Assembly: GCA_949294395.1 (NCBI GenBank)
Contig: CASFGU010000047.1
Location: 1-64,000 of the forward strand
DNA length: 64,000 bases
Source: an uncultured bacterium
Lineage (GTDB): Bacteria; Cyanobacteriota; Vampirovibrionia; Gastranaerophilales; Gastranaerophilaceae
Direction: 5' to 3'
The notes beneath the pieces are model-generated. The model was not told where the DNA came from. It did not search any database and saw only the letters and a list, made by a program, of their open reading frames with translations. Of the stretch, positions 35,472 through 43,624 are shown one piece after another. The position numbers were made by a program, and so were the translations under genes. How positions within the stretch are numbered: the stretch's first letter is position 1; each line of letters starts with the position of its first letter.

Positions 35472-35909
35472 CTATTTGGTAGTCCCTTCTCTTAATCTTT
35501 TTAAGGTTTCATTGATTAAGGTTGAACTTGTTCCTTTTGTGTATGGGAAATAGATAATTCTGACTCCTACTTTATTAAATTTATCTTCCATTTCTTGCCA
35601 GCTTGGTGTGTTATACCAGTCGTCTCCGACAAAAAGTACGTCAAATTTTAATTTTTCCCACATTTTAAATTTATCAAGTTCTTCTTGAGGTATGGCTGCA
35701 TCTACGTATTTTATATTTCTGACAATCTCAATTCTTTCCTCAAAAGGTATTACAGCATGTTTGTTTTTATACTCTACAAGTTTATCCACGCTAACTCCAA
35801 CTATAAGTTTGTCGCACAAACCTTTTGCATTTTTTAATAAGTTGAGATGTCCGATATGAAATAAATCATAAACACCGCTTGTATAACCTATAATTGTTTT
35901 ATTACTCAT
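35472..35909 (-). CDS. Glycerol-3-phosphate cytidylyltransferase-like (TagD type)
   Basis: 145 residues. Nucleotidyltransferase fold with GVYDLFHIGHLNLL (HIGH signature) and TKGTSSTLINETL (the RTEGISTT-like motif), and GDDWYN in the middle. Produces CDP-glycerol from CTP and glycerol-3-phosphate in close relatives. Paired with the CDP-glycerol glycerophosphotransferase-like gene in this operon, it suggests phosphoglycerol decoration of the polysaccharide. AGGAG lies five bases before the ATG. Confidence 0.85.
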   Translation of the reverse strand: MSNKTIIGYTSGVYDLFHIGHLNLLKNAKGLCDKLIVGVSVDKLVEYKNKHAVIPFEERIEIVRNIKYVDAAIPQEELDKFKMWEKLKFDVLFVGDDWYNTPSWQEMEDKFNKVGVRIIYFPYTKGTSSTLINETLKRLREGTTK

Positions 35910-35920
35910 ATTGTCTCCTG

Positions 35921-36961
35921 TTATTTATCATATTTGTCAAGAAATTTTTCAAGACACCACAATAGCCATTTTTGGTCACCGGAGAACAAGCCCACCCCCT
36001 TTTTGATGAATTCTTCTCTTGACGGGCCTTTCCAGTCTTTTAACCATTGTGTGGTAGCTCTTGGCATTGGAATTTTATCAGGAATTGCTATGTCAGGATA
36101 TCTTCTGGCAAACAGTTCCCTGACTAGATATTTCGGTTCTCCGTTTCTAATTCTTTTTAAATCTAATGGCTCAGTCATTTTCATAAATGAATATGGATCT
36201 AAATAGTCAATGTCTTCTTTATTAAAAGCATGCATGTATGAAGTTGATGATTCAATAGCAAATATTTCATCCATAAATTTAAGAAAATCTATTTTATCGT
36301 TTGGCAGACGATATTTTTCATAAACGTCTCTTACACTGATATAATCTTTTAATATATCTTCTGGATTTATAAAATTATATCTTTCTTCAAAATCATTGAA
36401 ATTCCAGTCTTTTGAAAGTAGTTTATCCATTCCCCCAAATATCAGATCAGCACTTTCTCCTATGATAATTCGATTTATTCCTTGAGATTTTGCATGTTTT
36501 GCAGCTTTTACTAATTGTACCTCAATGGAGTGAAAAGGAACTCCGTCATATTCTAAAATTTCAGGCGTTAATTCTTCAAAATCACTCCAGTGCATCTCTA
36601 TAATTTCTTGTTTTAAACCGTAAGCGTCACAATATTTTTTTGCTTGCGCTGTTTCATCTATGGCTCCATCTGCAATACATCTGAATGTATAGGCTATGGT
36701 ATCCTTAGGCAGGTATGAAGCTAATATTGCACTGTCCATCCCTCCAGAAAGCAAAATCGCAGTTTTATTCTTAACGTAAAAATTTTTAATTTTTTCTTTT
36801 ATAATACATTCAATATCATCAATATTTTTTACTGGTAAAAGTTCATTTTCCGGTTTTGATTTGTATACTTTATGAGATAAATTTTTAAAGAAGTTTATCT
36901 TTTCATTTTTAATAAATCTAAAAGCTAAATAGTGGCTCATACAATAATTTTTATTTATCAT
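35921..36961 (-). CDS. Asparagine-synthase-like ATP-pyrophosphatase domain protein
   Basis: 346 residues. The synthetase domain is clear: LLSGGMDSAILASYLP is the PP-loop, followed by TFRCIADGAIDETAQAKKYC and GESADLIFGG. The usual N-terminal glutaminase domain with its catalytic Cys2 is missing, so ammonia must come from elsewhere or the substrate differs. In polysaccharide loci such enzymes amidate sugar carboxylates or transfer amines. AGGAGG lies inside the previous gene end, with an overlap of 11 bases, so translation is coupled. Confidence 0.75.
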   Translation of the reverse strand: MINKNYCMSHYLAFRFIKNEKINFFKNLSHKVYKSKPENELLPVKNIDDIECIIKEKIKNFYVKNKTAILLSGGMDSAILASYLPKDTIAYTFRCIADGAIDETAQAKKYCDAYGLKQEIIEMHWSDFEELTPEILEYDGVPFHSIEVQLVKAAKHAKSQGINRIIIGESADLIFGGMDKLLSKDWNFNDFEERYNFINPEDILKDYISVRDVYEKYRLPNDKIDFLKFMDEIFAIESSTSYMHAFNKEDIDYLDPYSFMKMTEPLDLKRIRNGEPKYLVRELFARRYPDIAIPDKIPMPRATTQWLKDWKGPSREEFIKKGVGLFSGDQKWLLWCLEKFLDKYDK

Positions 36962-38291
36962 TATCTTCCTCCTTTATAATATTATTTTTTAAATAATTCA
37001 TAACATTTTTCGTCGCATTTGGATAATATTCCTTTAAAATATTATTTGTGAACGAAGCTCTCTTCTCTTTCTTAGTGTCAATACCTTCTATTACGACTTT
37101 TTCTATAAATTGTATAACATCATTTTCATTGAATGCTTGATAATAATTTTCAAGACATGCTTTTCCAAACTCATTAAAATAATGGTTAATAGTTTCTGTA
37201 TTTTTTAGTGTATAACAGCATGGATTACCTGTGTATAAATATTCAGGTAAAAACGAGCCGCAATCATGAATGATGCCGTCTGAGTTTATAAATGTTTGAT
37301 AATATTCAGAACTTGTATCATATTTTAGGTTTGGAAATGATGTTATTTTTTGAAAATATTGATTTGTTTTTTCTTCTCCCCAGAATTCAGGTGAATTTAA
37401 TGTATTCCGTAATAATGGGTGTGGTCTAAATATAAAATCAATATTTGGATACATTTCTGGCAATCGTAAGAACAATTCAGCGTATTGAAGAAATCTTGAA
37501 CACAATCCATTTTCGTGAATTGAGTGGTGCGGTGCAATAATAATCATTTTTCTACCGGATTTGTGTTTTTGTAATTCATAAAAACAGTCAGATTTTACAT
37601 AACCGGTAATAACAGTATTTTTTGCTTTTACGGGTTGTTTATCAGATAAATATTTTTTATTCATCTTATTTTCTATAAAATACTTCCAAACGAGATTCTC
37701 TGTATCACTAAAACAGGCATCACTATTCACTATTTGGAAACTATAACTAATATAGCAGCATAATATCTTATTCCTGATAAAATTATAAATTCTGTATGGC
37801 TTTGGTAAGATCCGTTCATCGTTAGTTGGAGTGAAGATAATATCGAATTCTTTTGTATAATCTATAACTTGACTGGATTTCTCATCATAGGCTTCTAATA
37901 TCCTAATTTTATCTTTATATTTTTGTTTTATATATTGAAGGGTTTCTTTATATACTTGTATTGATTTTTCATTTGAAAAAACTAGTTCAGAAGGAACAAT
38001 GATAATCGATGGTTCAAAATGCTCATCATCAACCATTTTTTGCATAATATTTTCTGCAGAAAATGCGCATGTCATAAACACGATAAATCCGACATTAACT
38101 TTATTATGTAAAGATTTTTTTCTCAGAACTTTTACCCATTTTTCGTATTCCTTATTCCAATACATGTAGTCAGAAATATTTAATTTTACATATTTTGGTC
38201 TGTTTATTATTTTTTCAATTCGTTGACTTGGTGTAAGAAAACTATATATAAAATTATAGAATTTTGATTTAAAAATACTCTTTTTCCCCAT
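36951..38291 (-). CDS. CDP-glycerol glycerophosphotransferase-like protein (TagB/TagF family)
   Basis: 446 residues. The C-terminal half shows the Glyphos_transf pattern: IIIAPHHSIHENG, DFIFRPHPLLRN (two His-containing motifs), and a late DCGSFLPEYLY. These relatives transfer glycerol-phosphate from CDP-glycerol to a lipid- or glycan-linked acceptor at the cytoplasmic face. The N-terminal part (about 1-200) is diverged. Coding is AT-rich with long Asn/Lys runs. Together with the TagD-like gene it implies a phosphoglycerol substituent or polymer. Confidence 0.75.
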   Translation of the reverse strand: MGKKSIFKSKFYNFIYSFLTPSQRIEKIINRPKYVKLNISDYMYWNKEYEKWVKVLRKKSLHNKVNVGFIVFMTCAFSAENIMQKMVDDEHFEPSIIIVPSELVFSNEKSIQVYKETLQYIKQKYKDKIRILEAYDEKSSQVIDYTKEFDIIFTPTNDERILPKPYRIYNFIRNKILCCYISYSFQIVNSDACFSDTENLVWKYFIENKMNKKYLSDKQPVKAKNTVITGYVKSDCFYELQKHKSGRKMIIIAPHHSIHENGLCSRFLQYAELFLRLPEMYPNIDFIFRPHPLLRNTLNSPEFWGEEKTNQYFQKITSFPNLKYDTSSEYYQTFINSDGIIHDCGSFLPEYLYTGNPCCYTLKNTETINHYFNEFGKACLENYYQAFNENDVIQFIEKVVIEGIDTKKEKRASFTNNILKEYYPNATKNVMNYLKNNIIKEEDNDK

Positions 38292-38303
38292 ATTTTATTT
38301 TCC

Positions 38304-39023
38304 TTATTTTGTTGATTTTTGTAATACCGCTGTTACTAATACCGGATAATTGGGAGAATAATTATTGTAATAGTCAACAGAGTTGCTTCTTTTTATATTT
38401 AACATATATCTGAGTGCAGCATTTAAGTTGCCATAAGTTTTAATAGAAATTAAACGGTGTTTATCAACAAGATTGTCGCAAGCGTATTTTAGTCCGGTTT
38501 CCGTTATATATGTTAAAAATGGTGCTTCCGGTAAATTTTTTGAAAACATATCCGAACATATTAAAATCACGCCTTCCGGCTTGAGCATTGTAACAACATT
38601 TGATAATATCTGAACCGGATTTAAAAAATACGGCAGGCACTGTGTAAATATAATACAGTCGAATTTTTCTTCAGGATACGTTGAAATATCCTCAAGCTCA
38701 AAAAAATAATTTATATCTTTAAATTTTTTATATTCATTATAGTATTTCAAACCAGCACAGTATCTTATTTGATTTATATTATTTATGTATTTATGAGCAT
38801 AATTTTCAGTTCCTTTAAACTCAAGAACTGTACCTCTTATATAATGTTTATTTTCATCAATAAATTTTTCTATATAAACTCTGTTTATAGAGCTTATAAC
38901 ATCACCGACCCCATTGTAATTAGCAATTTTAATTAATTTATGAATTTGCTTATCAATATATTTTTCATACCAATTCGGATTTTGCCATAAAAATTTACTT
39001 CTTAATTTTTTTATAATACCCAT
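38304..39023 (-). CDS. SAM-dependent methyltransferase-like protein
   Basis: 239 residues. Class I methyltransferase topology: GTVLEFKGTENYAHKY in place of the usual E/DxGxGxG, then FDCIIFTQCLPYFLNPVQIL (post-motif II) and LKPEGVILICSDMFS. The SAM-binding loop is divergent. Its start overlaps the end of the upstream GT8-PIG-L gene by 29 bases. It probably caps or modifies glycan; the substrate is unknown. Confidence 0.7.
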   Translation of the reverse strand: MGIIKKLRSKFLWQNPNWYEKYIDKQIHKLIKIANYNGVGDVISSINRVYIEKFIDENKHYIRGTVLEFKGTENYAHKYINNINQIRYCAGLKYYNEYKKFKDINYFFELEDISTYPEEKFDCIIFTQCLPYFLNPVQILSNVVTMLKPEGVILICSDMFSKNLPEAPFLTYITETGLKYACDNLVDKHRLISIKTYGNLNAALRYMLNIKRSNSVDYYNNYSPNYPVLVTAVLQKSTK

Positions 39024-40698
39024 ACTCTCCTCTTAAATAATCCTTTAATGAACATATATAATAAGCTTCTGCATATTTAGCAGGTGGCATGCTCATGCTC
39101 CTGTATGTATTTAACCCCTTAACCCATCTAGGATAATTCCAGATTTCATCAATTTGTGATGAATACATTTTTAATATTTGGAGTTTTTTCTCCATATAAT
39201 CATCTATGTTAAGATAATAATTGGGTTCAGATATTGACTGCCATACTTCATAAAAAACTACTTTTGTTGTAGGTTTTGGTTTAGAGTATAGCATTAGTCT
39301 TTTTATCAAATTGTTTGTAATATACCTGTGCTCAGGATGACTGTCTTTCGGTTGAGGCAAAAATATATAATCATATTTACTAAAATCAATTACTTTTAGA
39401 TAATCTTTCAAATGGTTATCAATTTGATTTATAAATGGCGGCTGCTCTCCGAATGTTTCAAATATCCAGTAATTTTTTACATTTAACGCTTCCATTACTG
39501 AATAAAATTCTTTTATTCTAATATCAGACCTTTCTTTAGCACTTTGACCATTGTATTTAACTCCAGAACTTGATAGGCACGCTACATCAAGTTTACCGGA
39601 ATACTTAATTAATAAGCCCCCGGCACCAATGATTTCATCGTCAGGATGCGGACATACCAGAATCCCCCCCCCCCTCAGCGAATTTAGCTCAATACTTGGG
39701 TTTGGAAGAATTTTTATTTTTTGCTTAATAATTTTATCAAAGATTTTAATTTGTTTTATTTTATAACCGTCCATGCAGAATACATCTTTCCTAATAATAA
39801 ACTTAAATAATTTTTTTATAAGAAATTTAAGTGCTATGTTTTGAAAAGATGTTAACTTTGCATATTTATAAAATTTTAACACTGTTTTTAAATTGCTTTC
39901 TCTGCTGTTTGGTTTGGCGCCGCCTGCAAGTTGCCAGATTACAGGTTTATAAAATGCCTCTTTAATCTCCTCATTACTATAAATACCATTGTATATTTTA
40001 AAGTATGTCTGTAGATTATAAGTAAGAGGTTCATGATTAAACAGAGGATTAATAGAAAATTTGGGTTTTAGTTTTTTATAATTATTTATTTGAAAGATTA
40101 AATTTAATAAATCCATGTCCGGCCAGTAAAAGCCTTTTTCCTCGTTAATAGAAATTGCACAAGCCTTTTCATAGTAATGGTTTTCAATGTATTTCTTCGT
40201 ATCAAAAAGAAGCAAACCTGAATAGAAGTAATTGTGTTTTTTATTAAGAGCTAATTCATTAAAGTGATTTAGTTCTTCATCTGTTATTGGAGAGGCAACT
40301 GCTCCGATTGCATATTTATCCAGCGACGTGTTATAAAGTTCAGTTAAAGATTTGTGAACGATTATATCTGCATCCAGATAAAGAAGTCTTTCGTATTTAA
40401 AACCTAAATTTGAAAGAATTAACGGAACTTTAATTCTTAAATAACAAAGTTTTGATGTCCAAATATCTGTTGTTTTAAAATCCGGAAGTTCTTTTTCTAA
40501 ATCTACATCAATATAAGTAATTTTAAAATTTTTAATCTTTTGTAAATTTTCTATATTATTTTTTGCATTATTACTTATCCCTTCAGAAAAAATTATAAAA
40601 TTAAATTCATCATTAGAAGCTGCATTTGCAAGAATTGAGGCAATAGCAGTTTCTAAAAATATTAAATAATTTTCTGATATACAAAAGACTATATTCAT
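38995..40698 (-). CDS. GT8 glycosyltransferase fused to a PIG-L deacetylase, phase-variable and ON
   Basis: 567 residues. The N-terminal half (1 to about 290) is a GT8 enzyme, with NIVFCISENYLIFLETAIAS and the metal-binding DAD in LLYLDADIIVHKSL. The C-terminal part (about 346-567) is a PIG-L/LmbE deacetylase, with CPHPDDEIIGAGG carrying the zinc ligands and a late PQPKDSHPEHRYI. The two are joined by Arg-Gly-Gly-Gly, encoded by eleven G (39674-39664). With 10 or 12 G the frame stops within about 22 codons, leaving the GT8 part alone. In this assembly the frame is open. A sugar could thus be added with or without N-deacetylation. Confidence 0.85.
   Translation of the reverse strand: MNIVFCISENYLIFLETAIASILANAASNDEFNFIIFSEGISNNAKNNIENLQKIKNFKITYIDVDLEKELPDFKTTDIWTSKLCYLRIKVPLILSNLGFKYERLLYLDADIIVHKSLTELYNTSLDKYAIGAVASPITDEELNHFNELALNKKHNYFYSGLLLFDTKKYIENHYYEKACAISINEEKGFYWPDMDLLNLIFQINNYKKLKPKFSINPLFNHEPLTYNLQTYFKIYNGIYSNEEIKEAFYKPVIWQLAGGAKPNSRESNLKTVLKFYKYAKLTSFQNIALKFLIKKLFKFIIRKDVFCMDGYKIKQIKIFDKIIKQKIKILPNPSIELNSLRGGGILVCPHPDDEIIGAGGLLIKYSGKLDVACLSSSGVKYNGQSAKERSDIRIKEFYSVMEALNVKNYWIFETFGEQPPFINQIDNHLKDYLKVIDFSKYDYIFLPQPKDSHPEHRYITNNLIKRLMLYSKPKPTTKVVFYEVWQSISEPNYYLNIDDYMEKKLQILKMYSSQIDEIWNYPRWVKGLNTYRSMSMPPAKYAEAYYICSLKDYLRGEYGYYKKIKK
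39664..39674 (-). repeat. G11 homopolymer tract (contingency tract 2)
   Basis: Eleven C on the plus strand, eleven G on the coding strand, two codons before the first strand of the PIG-L domain. In frame as found. Both one-base changes give an early stop. Confidence 0.9.
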
Positions 40699-41423
40699 TA
40701 TGATTTAAAATCCTCCGGATTGCTTTTCCAGTATTCATTTTTTACCCATAATGAATCTGACTGGTTTGCCATCCTATCAAATTGTACCATAATAAACCCT
40801 TTGTTGTTCAAAAATTTTTCTATATCCACAAATAGATATTTAGCTATACCATTATTAGAATGTTCTGCTTCAAGATGAATTGCCTTAATATCACCAATTC
40901 TATCTCCAAAACCTTCTAATACTTCGTATGTATAACCTTCTACATCAAGTTTTAAAAAATCAATGCCTCTAATTTCATTTTCGTATAAAAATTTATCCAT
41001 TCTTATTGCTTTTACTGTAACCGGTTTTGTTTCTACACCAGGTAATTTACTGATTGAAGATATTCCAGTATTTTTATAGCTTGTATCAACAATGTTAAAT
41101 GTGATATCTTTATTTTCATTAAAAACAGCGTAGTTATAACATTTAAAAGGTTGAATTCTTTGCATTTCCTTGAAAATAACAGGATGAGCTTCAAAAGCAT
41201 ATATATTTTTTGGCTGCAGATTAAATATTTGCATTAAAATGTCTGCATCCTGACCAAAATTTGCACCAATTTCAAAAACAATTTCAGGCTTGATTTTTGT
41301 CCAGTTTTTAATATGATTAGCGACGTTATACATTGCTTCGCCATAATTGGGTAAATTTAACCCATCATATTTAGATTTTTTCTTAGTTTTTTTATTTCTT
41401 TTAAATATTTTTAATAATTTCAT
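40698..41423 (-). CDS. FkbM-family methyltransferase
   Basis: 241 residues. FkbM signatures: VFEIGANFGQDADILM (SAM loop), YAFEAHPVIFKEMQ, IDFLKLDVEGYTYEVLEGFG, and IKAIHLEAEHSN. These enzymes O-methylate sugars or small molecules, often capping surface glycans. The stop codon shares one base with the GT8-PIG-L start (TAATG), and its own start overlaps the upstream glycosyltransferase stop (ATGA). AAGGAG lies just upstream. Confidence 0.85.
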   Translation of the reverse strand: MKLLKIFKRNKKTKKKSKYDGLNLPNYGEAMYNVANHIKNWTKIKPEIVFEIGANFGQDADILMQIFNLQPKNIYAFEAHPVIFKEMQRIQPFKCYNYAVFNENKDITFNIVDTSYKNTGISSISKLPGVETKPVTVKAIRMDKFLYENEIRGIDFLKLDVEGYTYEVLEGFGDRIGDIKAIHLEAEHSNNGIAKYLFVDIEKFLNNKGFIMVQFDRMANQSDSLWVKNEYWKSNPEDFKS

Positions 41424-42682
41424 AATTGCTCCTTAATTTGATATGCTGCATTAGAAAATGAGTATTCTCTAAGCGTGTCATAATTATAAGAATTATCCTT
41501 AGAATTTAATGTTTCAATTATTACGTCTGCAAGTCTTTGCGGGCTAATATATGGTTCAACATTAATACAAAATTTTTCAAGTCCGTTTGTTACAAAGCCT
41601 TTAGTTGTTATTATTTTCTGTCTCATCCCCAAAAGTTCGGAAATACAACCAGAGGTTTCCCCTTGATTATTTGGCCGAAGCTGTATTGCTGTATCAACAG
41701 CTTTCATTAAAGATAAAAATTTTGCAGATGATGGTTTTTCATAAACTATAATATTCTCTTTATTAATTTCAAGTGTATTTAAATATGTATTTATGTCATA
41801 TCCTGCTAATAGCAATTTAATTTTTATTCCTTTATTATTTAACAAATTTACAGCTTCAATAATATCGTCTGTCGATTTTTGAGCCTGCGGCAGACCAAAT
41901 GAACCGACAAGTTTGTAATCTCTTGAGTGATACGATAATTCCCGTATTGGGATTATGTTAGTTAAATCTTCAACTGGAGGTTTTATTGTAATGATTTCTA
42001 TTTCGTTGAGTTCTTCCTGCGAGAATTCATTATTGAATAGTTCTTTGGCGTTTTCATTAAATACTATAAATTTATTAATTCCTGTCAACTCTTTTATTAT
42101 TTTAAGACCTGAAATTTTATTTTTTACCCAGAAAATATTTATATCTTCATCAAATGTGACATTTAATTTTTTATTGTAATATTTAAGGATTACTTTCTCC
42201 ATAGCATCTTTTTTCCATGCCTTCAGATAATTAAGGGCCGGAGTTATAAGAAGATTTTCTCCAAGATATAAATATCTGTCTGTTTCCCCCTTGGAAAGGA
42301 CAGCTTTTCTAAATGTTTCATCGTGATGAGAAGAGTTTCCAATCACAAAAATCTTTTTATCAACTGTGAATTTCTTAATTAATTGTCTGTCAAAGCTAAT
42401 ATCAAATATATTTGAATTAAATTGTTTTTCGTAAAAAATGGCATATAAATATTCAAAAAAATTATTAAATTTATTAATGATTAAAAATTTATTTTTCAGC
42501 TTATTGAAAATTTTCAAAGCAAAAGAGGCCATTCCTGTTGTAGCTGGAGGCATAACAGAATAAATTAAAATTTTGCCGGAATGTTTTTTTTGAAAATTTG
42601 ATAATAAGAGGCTTAGCAGCCAATTTATTGGTTGAAGAAAAATTTTATATATACCTATTTTAATAATATCTTTTACTTTCAT
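41420..42682 (-). CDS. GT4-like glycosyltransferase
   Basis: 420 residues. GT-B fold: GKILIYSVMPPATTGMASF in the N-domain, then VGSFGLPQAQKSTDDIIEAV, KIKLLLAGYDI and QLRPNNQGETSGCISELLG in the C-domain, the last with the family's conserved Glu. A TATAAT lies 10 bases upstream with no ribosome binding site, so a nearly leaderless internal promoter may start here. It is very AT-rich, unlike the Gmd/Fcl genes. Sugar specificity is unknown. Confidence 0.8.
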   Translation of the reverse strand: MKVKDIIKIGIYKIFLQPINWLLSLLLSNFQKKHSGKILIYSVMPPATTGMASFALKIFNKLKNKFLIINKFNNFFEYLYAIFYEKQFNSNIFDISFDRQLIKKFTVDKKIFVIGNSSHHDETFRKAVLSKGETDRYLYLGENLLITPALNYLKAWKKDAMEKVILKYYNKKLNVTFDEDINIFWVKNKISGLKIIKELTGINKFIVFNENAKELFNNEFSQEELNEIEIITIKPPVEDLTNIIPIRELSYHSRDYKLVGSFGLPQAQKSTDDIIEAVNLLNNKGIKIKLLLAGYDINTYLNTLEINKENIIVYEKPSSAKFLSLMKAVDTAIQLRPNNQGETSGCISELLGMRQKIITTKGFVTNGLEKFCINVEPYISPQRLADVIIETLNSKDNSYNYDTLREYSFSNAAYQIKEQL

Positions 42683-42725
42683 GTTTAAATTAATTATACA
42701 ATAAAATATTCAATATTAAATGTAT

Positions 42726-43031
42726 TTATATATATTCTTTATCCCAACCTCGAAATTCACGTGCTCTATCATCAATAAATATTGAAGCTTGTGGTTTTCC
42801 CATAAGAATTTGATGATACAAAAAGCCGTGATCCTTCAACCATTTTTCTGTAATTTTGTATTGCTCCCACCCTCTGGCAGTCCAGAAAATAATCGTATTC
42901 CCGGCGTTGTACATTGCATTTATTTTTTCTTTTGCTCCAGGTATAGGTTTTGCAAGACTGCGCTCAAAAGTCCGTTCTTCTGTGCATATAGTTCCATCTA
43001 TATCTATAAATATTGTTTTAGGTGTATTCAT
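42726..43031 (-). CDS. Small HAD-family phosphatase-like protein
   Basis: 101 residues. FIDIDGTICTEERTF is the HAD DxDGT motif I, IIFWTARGWEQYK motif II (T), and ASIFIDDRARE motif IV. Such minimal HAD proteins in capsule loci act on sugar phosphates or polyprenyl phosphates. The protein lacks a cap domain. The gene lies between glycosyltransferase and methyltransferase genes in the same operon, AAGGA upstream. Confidence 0.75.
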   Translation of the reverse strand: MNTPKTIFIDIDGTICTEERTFERSLAKPIPGAKEKINAMYNAGNTIIFWTARGWEQYKITEKWLKDHGFLYHQILMGKPQASIFIDDRAREFRGWDKEYI

Positions 43032-43045
43032 ATAATAATTCCTTT

Positions 43046-43609
43046 TTATTTTTTTATTCCAATTAGGGTATAATCTATGGGTTTACGGTTATCTACCCCC
43101 CCCCCCCCAGCTCTAAGTGGCTTATAGCAAGCATTTATTGAGATATTAAACTTATCAGCAAATAGTAATTTTAAACCATCTTCCGAGATTCTCCAATAGT
43201 CTGGAAACGGGGCATGTCTATAAAAATAGTAAGGTACACTGAGAAAAATTTTCCCACCAGGTTTTAATATATTATAAAATATTTCAGGTAATTCCCAAAT
43301 TCTTGATGTGTGTTCTAAAACTTCTAGTGCTATAATTGTTCCAATTGATTCTTTTTTTAAATGTTTTTCTAAATTAAGAACATCATCTATTATATCACAA
43401 TTTGATTCAGGATATACATCACAACTGATATATTTCATATTCTTTTCTGTAAAATACTGCTTCGTGTTAACAAAATATTTTTTTATGGGTGTAAATTCTT
43501 CACACATTGGACCAATTTCTAAAACTGGTTGTTCCGTAGTTTCTTTTAATATCTCATTTTTAAGAAAATTATAAACATTTTTTCTTAAATACTTAACTTC
43601 CTCTCTCAT
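43046..43609 (-). CDS. SAM methyltransferase with a G13 tract near its C-terminus
   Basis: 187 residues. A class I methyltransferase: PVLEIGPMCEEFTPIKKYF (SAM loop), IIALEVLEHTSRIWELPE, and LKPGGKIFLSVPYYFYRHAPFPD. AAGGAG precedes the ATG. Thirteen G (43108-43096) encode AGGGG, 15 residues before the end, and the last strand (PIDYTLIGIKK) follows. With 12 G the next codon is TAG; with 14 the frame ends after GR. Loss of the last beta-strand would probably unfold or weaken the enzyme, so this may be a switch, though less decisive than the others. Confidence 0.75.
   Translation of the reverse strand: MREEVKYLRKNVYNFLKNEILKETTEQPVLEIGPMCEEFTPIKKYFVNTKQYFTEKNMKYISCDVYPESNCDIIDDVLNLEKHLKKESIGTIIALEVLEHTSRIWELPEIFYNILKPGGKIFLSVPYYFYRHAPFPDYWRISEDGLKLLFADKFNISINACYKPLRAGGGGVDNRKPIDYTLIGIKK
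43096..43108 (-). repeat. G13 homopolymer tract (contingency tract 3)
   Basis: Thirteen C on the plus strand. In frame in this assembly; either one-base slip stops translation within three codons of the tract. Confidence 0.9.
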
Positions 43610-43624
43610 AGAATTTCTCCTTGT

